From Eikenella glucosivorans (lineage in GTDB: Bacteria; Pseudomonadota; Gammaproteobacteria; Burkholderiales; Neisseriaceae): a DNA stretch of 64,000 nucleotides. Positions 57,189 through 64,000 of this stretch are shown here, in pieces. Position 1 is the first letter of the stretch. Each line of letters begins with the position of its first letter. The position numbers and the translations under genes were made by a program. The notes below the pieces were generated by a model. The model did not search any database, was not told the origin of the DNA, and was given only the letters and a program-made list of their open reading frames with translations. The stretch is taken from the NCBI RefSeq assembly GCF_016025525.2, contig NZ_JACSGR010000004.1, forward strand, positions 149,736 through 213,735, in the 5' to 3' direction.

Positions 57189-60100
57189 ATGAATAAGATT
57201 TACCGCGTTGTGTGGAACGACCATACCAACACTTGGGTGGCGGTACAGGAAACGGCTAAGGCGCACGGCAAATCTGCGTCTGCCGGAGTAAATGGCAATG
57301 GGACAGGCATTTTGAGCCGGGTGGGCATCAGAATGCCCCGATTTGTGTCGTCTGCCGTGCTACTGGCCCTAACTGCCGCCGCAGGTTACGCCCATGCCGG
57401 CCCAGGGATTTACGTCAATGATGGGCAGGATGTTAACTGTACTGTTCTTCCTGATGGCTCTACTGCTGTTCCTTATGCGATACAGCCGGGTAATTCTCCA
57501 CAAGTTTCAACCCCTTTACAGGGGGTGGGGAATGTGGGGTTGTATAACGCTGGCGATGTTGGCCTGACGTCTTCATATAATCCTTGTAATTCGCGCACAA
57601 CTGTAGGCAGCGAAGCACGCGATACACAGACTAATCGTACTTTGTTCTACGGTGATAAAAATGTAACAGCCAGTGAGACTGATAATGGTGCGAAAAACCT
57701 GACCCTTGGCGGCCGCTTAGATGTGAACAGCGGCATCATCGGCTTGGGTGATCGCGGTGTCAATGGTACAAATGCAACGAACAGCATTCGTATTGGGACT
57801 GGATCAACTCTGTTGGATGCCAACAAGCAGGCCAATTCAATCGCTGTTGGTGTCGATACCAAGGCAACCGTTATGGATGCGGTGGCAATCGGTGCTGAGG
57901 CAGAGGCTTCCGATCCTAATGGGAAGGGCAAGGTAACTGCTGTCGGCTATATGGCTAAGGCGACCAAGCAAGAGAATACCGCAATCGGTGCCTATTCAGG
58001 TGCAAGCGGTAATGCCGGCGCGACTGCGCTCGGCTATAACGCAAAAGCAACCGGTGATGTTGCTACGGCCGTTGGCCATTCAAGCACAGCATCAGGGCGT
58101 AACTCCATTGCAGTTGGCGATCAAACTAAATCCCTCTCTAGTGAAACCATAGCAATCGGTTGGCAAGTGGAGGCTCAAAAAGCGCAGGGCATTGCGATTG
58201 GTGCGGTAACCAAGGCAGTAGGCGAGCAATCTACCGCTATCGGTAATAATTCTGTGGCCACCGGTAATTCATCTATTGTTTTGGGCGGCGATGATTTAAA
58301 TACAGTTTCTAAATCATCGGCCACTGCTGCTTTGAATACTTCTGCTGTAGCAACCACTTATAAAACATTAACCGGTGATAACTTGGTGGGTGCCACTCTA
58401 TATGTCCCTTCGGAAGCAGGTGATGCCGCCATAGCTGTTGGCGTTCAGGCTAAGGCTCTGGGCGGGCTTGCTACTGCTTTTGGTACGAAAACCCAAGCGT
58501 CTGCCGTGGCTTCCACGGCGTTGGGCGTTGGTGCGAATGCCAGCAAAGAAAATGCCGTGGCTTTGGGTGCGGGTTCAACTACTGCTGATGATGCAGTAGC
58601 TGTTAAGAGCGCCACGGTAGGTACGATCACTTATGGCGGTTTTAAGGGCGCCGACAGTATTGTGGGGGGCGACCAGGTTTCTGTGGGTAAAGAAGGGTTT
58701 GAACGCCAAATCAAATACGTTGCCCCGGGTGCAATTACCGCCGCCAGCACGGATGCCATCAATGGCAGCCAGCTGTTTTCTATTGCACAAGGATTGCAAA
58801 ATCAGATTAGTGCTGCGGCTACACACTACTATAGCGTAAAAGGTAGCGGTGCTACCGACGGCAACTACAACAACGACGGTGCTACCGGCGATAAAGCCAT
58901 GGCGGCCGGCGTAAACGCCTCCGCCAAAACCAGTAACGCCATTGCAATAGGTACAAATGCCTCTGTTGATGCGGGTACGGCCACAACGGACTCTGGCACA
59001 ACTACCGGTGTTGGTTCTGTGGCTGTAGGTGCAGACAGTTCTGCTAAAGGTACCAATGCTGCTGCATTTGGTCAAAAATCCGAAGCTTTGGGTCAGAATT
59101 CTTTAGCTGCTGGTCAGGATTCCCATGCAACTGGTAAGTCTTCCGTTGCTTTGGGTGATGGTGCAAAAGGTAGTAAAGACTCTGCAACAGCTGTTGGTGT
59201 ATACACTAAAGCAACCGGTAGCGGCGCTACTGCGATTGGTTCGAGTGCGGAAGCCGATAGTTGGGGTTCGACAGCTTTGGGTTTGAATGCTAAAGCAACT
59301 GGTAATAGCAGTACTACCGCCATTGGTCGTGCGGCGAATGCAACGGGTCCTTCCGCTACAGCGGTTGGCGCAGATACTAATGCTGCTGGTCATAATGCTG
59401 TTGCGATAGGCAATAGCAGCAAGGCAGCCGGAGCCAGCTCTTTTGCTGCAGGACATGGTGCTGAAGCAGGTGCTGTAAATAGTGTCTCTGTCGGTCTGAA
59501 TGCTGGCAAGGGGGCAAGCAATAATACCCGCACCGTGGCAATTGGTGATTCTGCTGCAATTAATAGCAATGGCAATAATAACGTGGCCGTGGGTACTCAG
59601 GCTATGAGCAACTATGCGGGTAATGCCAGTATCGGCATTGGTGAACAGGCTGCATTGGGCTCCAAAGGCCAGCACAATACCGTGGTTGGCTGGACTGCCG
59701 GCCGCTATTTGGATGGCGATGACAATATTGCTATTGGTACGCGTGCCAATGATGCCACGGCTGCTTCTCCACGTACTGTTACTGGTACAGTAGCCTTGGG
59801 TACAGATACTAAAGCGACTGTGAATGGTGCTGTTGCCCTAGGTAAAAACTCTGTTGCATCTACTGCTGCTGGCGTGGTAGGGGCAGATCCTCTCAATGCT
59901 GTTACAGCAAAAAATAATGCTACTTGGACTTCTACAGCTGCGGCATTGTCTGTAGGTGATGTTGCTAATAACGTTACTCGACAAATTACCGGTGTGGCTG
60001 CCGGTGCGGCTGATACCGATGCGGTAAACGTTGCTCAATTAAAAGCGGTAGCCAGCAAGATTGGCGCATCCTCTGCTACACATTATTATAGTGTTAAAGG

Positions 60101-63100
60101 TAGCGCTTCTACTGACGGTAATTACAATAATGATGGTGCAACCGGAACACATGCACTGGCCGCAGGTGTCGGTGCGCAAGCTACTGCTGAGCATACTGTT
60201 GCAGTAGGGTCTGATACGACTGCTTCAGGGAAAGGTGCAATTGCTGTTGGCAACACGGCTAAAGCACAAGGTCAGGATGCGATGGCTATAGGTAAAGCTA
60301 GTTCGGCTGATGAGCAGGACGCAACGGCAGTTGGTAATACTGCTCATGCAACTAAAGAGAGAGCAACCGCCGTGGGCACAAACGCTAAGGCTACCAGCAC
60401 TTATGCAACGGCCGTAGGTACTGGCTCACAAGCTGCTGGTGGTTCCAGCTCAGCATTTGGTAATGATGCCAATGCCAGCGGTTGGGCAGCTGTTGCGGTT
60501 GGTCGTGAGGCTAAGGCATCTGGAGCATCTACTGTTGCTATTGGTGAAGAGGCTACCGCTGCAGGCCGAAATGCTGTTGCTGTAGGTATTAAAGCTAATG
60601 CATCCAACGATGGTGCAACTGCGGTTGGCCCGAATACTCAAGCTACTAATGCTTCAACGGCATTAGGTGATGGCTCTAAAGCGACAGGCTTGAATTCAAC
60701 TGCGCTTGGTTGGAATGCCAATGCAGCAGGTCGCGCTGATGTTTATATTGGTAAACAAGCAGGCTTGAATACAGATAATGCTAACAACTTTGATAACGTT
60801 GGTATTGGTGAGGGTGCTGTTAGGAGTGCAGGTAGTGCAACTCAGCCTGTAACCAATGTGGTTGGTATTGGCACTGGTGCGGCAGAAGGTATCCAAGAAA
60901 GCCATAATATTGCTATTGGCGCTTATGCAAATGGTACAGGTTCAGGCAAAGCAGCTGTAACCACAGCTAATAATATTGCAATTGGTCAACGTTCCCGTGC
61001 TTCTGCTGGTAATTCTATTGCTGTCGGTAATGGAGCAACTTCTGAAGGATCGGCAGCGATTTCCTTAGGTGTAGCTTCAAGTGCTGCTGGCGCTCAAGCT
61101 TTTGCTGCTGGTCAAAATACAGCAGCCAGCAGTTCAGGTGCAGTAGCTATTGGTGGTTCTGCCAATGCCGGTAAAGGTGCTGCTGCCACTGGCTCCCAAG
61201 CAATTGCTATCGGTGCACAAGGTACTGCTAGTGCCACTAAATCTATTGCTTTGGGTGTTGGCGCACAAGCAAAAAATATAAATGCAGTTGCATTAGGCTC
61301 TGATTCTGAAACAGCTGTTGCTGTAGCAACAACCAGTGCTGTTATTAATGGAGTTACTTACGGTAATTTTGCAGGTACTGCTCCTACTTCAACAGTAAGC
61401 ATCGGTAAAGCTGGCGGTGAGCGTACGCTAACTAATGTTGCAGCCGGCCGCATTACCAGCACCAGCACGGATGCCATCAACGGTAGTCAGCTTTATTCCA
61501 TTGTGAATAACTTGGGCTTCGGTGTAAATGCGGATAATAACAGCCTACAAACCCATCAATTAGGCAAGGAGTTGGCTATTGTTGCAGGTAATACTGTAGA
61601 AACCACTTCTACTGGTAACCTGAAAACCAATGTTACTCAGGATGCAGGTACAGGTAAAACTACGGTTACTGTCAGCATGAAGGAAGCGCCGACCTTTACC
61701 AGTGTTACTACCCAAGATGCAATGGGCAACAAAACAGTAACCAATGCTGGTGGGGTGACCATTACTCCGGTTACAGGTAGCCCGGTTAGCTTGACTAAGG
61801 ATGGTTTGAACAACGGTGGTAACAAGATCACTAATGTGGCTAATGGTACGGCACCGAACGATGCGGTCAATCTCAGCCAGTTGCAGGCGATGGGCAATGC
61901 CACTAAAACACACTACTACAGTGTTAACAGTACCCAGCAAACAGCAGGCAGCAATTACAATAACGACGGCGCCACGGGAACGGATGCATTGGCCGCTGGT
62001 GTCAAAGCTAAAGCTGAACAACGTAATTCCATTGCTATTGGTAATGAAGCAGAAGTCGTTGACTCGAATGTTAATCCGTCCAGCGGCTCGATTGCTATCG
62101 GTGATAAAGCTAAAGCACAGGGTGATTTGGCAGTAGCCCTCGGCGCGGGTGCTACGGTAAGCGGCGAAAATGCGGCCGGTGGCATTGCTATCGGTGCGGC
62201 TGCTACATCAAACAACGGTGGCATGGCTGTCGGTAGCGGCGCTAATGCCGGCAACGGCACCGCCATGATTCCCGGCTTGCCGGTGCGTCTGAACAACAAC
62301 GTCGCCTTGGGTGACAGCGCAAAAGTTAAAGATGACACCAACTTCAATGTTGCGCTCGGTTCCTTCTCCATTGCCGGCGAATCAGACCTTACTGCCGCGC
62401 CTTACAAACCGACGACAAATGCCGTTGTTGCCGGCGTTGCAGGAACTGGTGTGCAGCTGGGCGAAGTATCGGTTGGCGGCGATAACACGGCCGGGATGGG
62501 GCAAAAACTCTACCGCCGCGTCACCAACGTTGCGGCGGGCGCGGCCGACACCGACGCGGTGAACGTGAGTCAGCTGAAAGCTGCGCAAGCCGCGGCCACC
62601 AGCAAGGTTGAGGCCGGCAACGGCATTACCGTGACCCCGACCGTGGATAACACCACTGGCAGCACCACTTACAAGGTAGCGGCCAATACAGTAGGCCTGA
62701 CCACGGGTAGCGATGGCAAAGTGACCGCACCGGCAGCAGCGGATGCCAACAAACTGGTGACCGCCGGAGACATTGCCAACGCCATCAACAACAGCGGCTT
62801 CCAGGCCACTGCCGGCGGCAATTTGGCCAGCGGCAGCACCGCTACCCCCACCACCGTGAAGGCTGGGCAGAAAGTCACCTTTGCCGCCGGCGACGGTTTG
62901 ACTGTGAAACAGGATGTGGACGGCGCCACCGGCAACCAAACCTACACCTACGCCCTGAACGCCCAGGCCGTGGTGCAGAACGCCCAAACCCCGGTGGTGT
63001 ACACCGACAGCAACGGCAACAAGGTGTACAAACACACCGATGGCAAGTTCTACACCCAGCCGAATGGTGCCGGTACCGAAGTGACAGCAGGTAACGTCAT

Positions 63101-64000
63101 CGCCAGCATGCAGGATGCCACCGGCTCCACCACCGCCCCCACTACCTTGGCTAACGTGAAGAGCAACCTGGCCGATACCAGCAATGCCACGACCAACCCG
63201 GGAGGCAACGACCGTACGACTTTGACCGCCAACGGCAAAGGCAACAACGCCGCCACCGTCAACGACGTACTGAATGCCGGCTTCACCGTACAGGGCAACG
63301 GTCAGAATAAAGACTTCGTGACCCACGGCGACACCATCAACTTCGCCAACGGCCAGGGCACCGTAGCCAACGTGACCAGCACCAACGGTGTCACCACCGT
63401 GAAGTTTGACACCCCGCTGACCTATGTTGACCCGGCAGGCCAAGCCAGCAATACGCCGAGCAACAACGTGAACCTGGTAGGCGGTAATGCAGGTGCCCCG
63501 GTCACCTTGGGCAACGTCGCCGACGGCACGATTGCCGCCGGCAGCAAAGAAGCCGTCAACGGCGGCCAGCTGTACACCACCAACCAGAACGTTGCCACCA
63601 ATGCCGCCAACATTGCCAAAGGCATCAACTTCGGCGGCACTACCGGCAGCAACCAATACCAGCTGGGACAGACGATCAACGTGAAAGGCGACAGCAACAT
63701 CACCAGCACCACCGTAGCCGGTGGCGCCCAGTTGGCGTTGAACCCGAACCTGAACGTGACCAGCGTGACCACCAAGGATGCGGCCGGCAACCAAACCGTG
63801 ACCAACGGCAGCGGTGTGACCATCACCCCGGCAGGCGGCGGCAGCCCGGTGAGCCTGACGACCGGCGGTTTGGATAACGGCGGCAACAAGATCACCAATG
63901 TGGGTGCGGGCACCAATGCCAGCGACGCGGTGAACGTGAGTCAGCTGAAAGCTGCGCAAGCCGCGGCCACCAGCAAGGTTGAGGCCGGCAACGGCATTAC
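57189..64000 (+). CDS. Trimeric autotransporter adhesin, N-terminal part
   Basis: The frame stays open for more than 2,270 codons to the window end. It begins with an extended signal peptide (MNKIYRVVWNDHTNTWVAVQ, cleavage near residue 70 after YAHA). The passenger has at least four YadA-like head segments made of 14-residue AIG-x-A-x-A-x-G-type repeats. These alternate with necks containing STDAINGSQL or TDAVNVSQLK, and from 62.6 kb with stalk modules (VEAGNGITVTP). Motif HYYSV marks module starts at 58824, 60081 and 61911. The C-terminal anchor is beyond the window. Such trimers bind host cells or matrix. Confidence 0.95.
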   Translation, partial: MNKIYRVVWNDHTNTWVAVQETAKAHGKSASAGVNGNGTGILSRVGIRMPRFVSSAVLLALTAAAGYAHAGPGIYVNDGQDVNCTVLPDGSTAVPYAIQPGNSPQVSTPLQGVGNVGLYNAGDVGLTSSYNPCNSRTTVGSEARDTQTNRTLFYGDKNVTASETDNGAKNLTLGGRLDVNSGIIGLGDRGVNGTNATNSIRIGTGSTLLDANKQANSIAVGVDTKATVMDAVAIGAEAEASDPNGKGKVTAVGYMAKATKQENTAIGAYSGASGNAGATALGYNAKATGDVATAVGHSSTASGRNSIAVGDQTKSLSSETIAIGWQVEAQKAQGIAIGAVTKAVGEQSTAIGNNSVATGNSSIVLGGDDLNTVSKSSATAALNTSAVATTYKTLTGDNLVGATLYVPSEAGDAAIAVGVQAKALGGLATAFGTKTQASAVASTALGVGANASKENAVALGAGSTTADDAVAVKSATVGTITYGGFKGADSIVGGDQVSVGKEGFERQIKYVAPGAITAASTDAINGSQLFSIAQGLQNQISAAATHYYSVKGSGATDGNYNNDGATGDKAMAAGVNASAKTSNAIAIGTNASVDAGTATTDSGTTTGVGSVAVGADSSAKGTNAAAFGQKSEALGQNSLAAGQDSHATGKSSVALGDGAKGSKDSATAVGVYTKATGSGATAIGSSAEADSWGSTALGLNAKATGNSSTTAIGRAANATGPSATAVGADTNAAGHNAVAIGNSSKAAGASSFAAGHGAEAGAVNSVSVGLNAGKGASNNTRTVAIGDSAAINSNGNNNVAVGTQAMSNYAGNASIGIGEQAALGSKGQHNTVVGWTAGRYLDGDDNIAIGTRANDATAASPRTVTGTVALGTDTKATVNGAVALGKNSVASTAAGVVGADPLNAVTAKNNATWTSTAAALSVGDVANNVTRQITGVAAGAADTDAVNVAQLKAVASKIGASSATHYYSVKGSASTDGNYNNDGATGTHALAAGVGAQATAEHTVAVGSDTTASGKGAIAVGNTAKAQGQDAMAIGKASSADEQDATAVGNTAHATKERATAVGTNAKATSTYATAVGTGSQAAGGSSSAFGNDANASGWAAVAVGREAKASGASTVAIGEEATAAGRNAVAVGIKANASNDGATAVGPNTQATNASTALGDGSKATGLNSTALGWNANAAGRADVYIGKQAGLNTDNANNFDNVGIGEGAVRSAGSATQPVTNVVGIGTGAAEGIQESHNIAIGAYANGTGSGKAAVTTANNIAIGQRSRASAGNSIAVGNGATSEGSAAISLGVASSAAGAQAFAAGQNTAASSSGAVAIGGSANAGKGAAATGSQAIAIGAQGTASATKSIALGVGAQAKNINAVALGSDSETAVAVATTSAVINGVTYGNFAGTAPTSTVSIGKAGGERTLTNVAAGRITSTSTDAINGSQLYSIVNNLGFGVNADNNSLQTHQLGKELAIVAGNTVETTSTGNLKTNVTQDAGTGKTTVTVSMKEAPTFTSVTTQDAMGNKTVTNAGGVTITPVTGSPVSLTKDGLNNGGNKITNVANGTAPNDAVNLSQLQAMGNATKTHYYSVNSTQQTAGSNYNNDGATGTDALAAGVKAKAEQRNSIAIGNEAEVVDSNVNPSSGSIAIGDKAKAQGDLAVALGAGATVSGENAAGGIAIGAAATSNNGGMAVGSGANAGNGTAMIPGLPVRLNNNVALGDSAKVKDDTNFNVALGSFSIAGESDLTAAPYKPTTNAVVAGVAGTGVQLGEVSVGGDNTAGMGQKLYRRVTNVAAGAADTDAVNVSQLKAAQAAATSKVEAGNGITVTPTVDNTTGSTTYKVAANTVGLTTGSDGKVTAPAAADANKLVTAGDIANAINNSGFQATAGGNLASGSTATPTTVKAGQKVTFAAGDGLTVKQDVDGATGNQTYTYALNAQAVVQNAQTPVVYTDSNGNKVYKHTDGKFYTQPNGAGTEVTAGNVIASMQDATGSTTAPTTLANVKSNLADTSNATTNPGGNDRTTLTANGKGNNAATVNDVLNAGFTVQGNGQNKDFVTHGDTINFANGQGTVANVTSTNGVTTVKFDTPLTYVDPAGQASNTPSNNVNLVGGNAGAPVTLGNVADGTIAAGSKEAVNGGQLYTTNQNVATNAANIAKGINFGGTTGSNQYQLGQTINVKGDSNITSTTVAGGAQLALNPNLNVTSVTTKDAAGNQTVTNGSGVTITPAGGGSPVSLTTGGLDNGGNKITNVGAGTNASDAVNVSQLKAAQAAATSKVEAGNGI
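62553..62629 (+). repeat. Direct repeat inside the adhesin, copy 1
   Basis: These 77 bases are identical to 63924-64000. They encode the neck DAVNVSQLKAAQAAATSK and the start of a GIN-type stalk (VEAGNGIT). The distance of 1,371 bases is a multiple of three. Confidence 0.85.
63924..64000 (+). repeat. Direct repeat inside the adhesin, copy 2 (runs to window end)
   Basis: The repeat is perfect up to the last base of the window, so its true end is unknown and the repeat may be longer. Confidence 0.85.

Noticed and set aside
57700..62400. CRISPR-like short repeats
   Set aside because: The recurring GCNATTGG and GCAACNGGT units are codons of YadA head repeats, with no constant repeat/spacer lengths.
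62382..63959. 525-codon frame opposite the adhesin
   Set aside because: Repetitive adhesin codons leave the antisense frame open; the product is Gly/Val-rich repeats without a start signal.

Overview
The window looks like chromosomal DNA of an Eikenella-type member of the Neisseriaceae. The main evidence is about one hundred copies (counted by eye) of AGGCTACCTGAA or its complement. This is the DNA uptake sequence (DUS) dialect described for Eikenella. Gene content agrees: a neisserial division cluster, an incomplete PTS, lipid-anchored azurin, PqiABC and the holB-pilZ-tatD order. DUS copies sit mostly between genes, often as inverted pairs that can serve as terminators. Several lie inside genes, where they encode RLPE(N/K), GYLK or FQVA/FSGS.

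Layout. 1-14.2 kb is the dcw cell wall and division cluster (mraY, murD, ftsW, murG, murC, ddl, ftsQ, ftsA, ftsZ), with four poorly characterised genes between the conserved ones. 14.3-17.3 kb (minus strand) holds tatD, pilZ, holB and a DedA gene. 17.4-22.9 kb is an accessory stretch: ATP-grasp enzyme, GNAT/FemAB-like acyltransferase, a small gene, a Rieske oxygenase and a HAD phosphatase. It surrounds a repeat island with Kingella/Simonsiella-type DUS. 23-32.2 kb holds envelope genes, tRNA-Gly(CCC), prfC, suhB, a DUF456 gene and the PTS trio EIIA-HPr-EI. 32.2-44.8 kb holds a probable sRNA, leuS, a tandem pair of small exported proteins, a DASS transporter, carA behind an attenuator-like leader, and pqiABC. 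44.9 kb carries a Correia-type miniature element. 45.2-56.6 kb holds ybaB, dnaX, a transglutaminase-like membrane protein, an orphan gene behind an aromatic-codon leader peptide, relA, apt and the azurin lipoprotein. From 57.2 kb to the end runs one open frame of more than 2,270 codons: the N-terminal part of a multi-headed trimeric autotransporter adhesin.

The strongest candidates for undescribed biology are these. (1) A transcription attenuator at 51.2-51.3 kb, with a 25-residue leader peptide holding eight Phe/Tyr/Trp and 1:2, 2:3 and 3:4 pairings, ahead of a gene of unknown function. (2) A leader with mutually exclusive hairpins before carA. (3) A short sRNA whose terminator loop carries an anti-Shine-Dalgarno sequence. 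(4) The ATP-grasp/acyltransferase/Rieske group. All are read from sequence alone; no database search or folding program was run.
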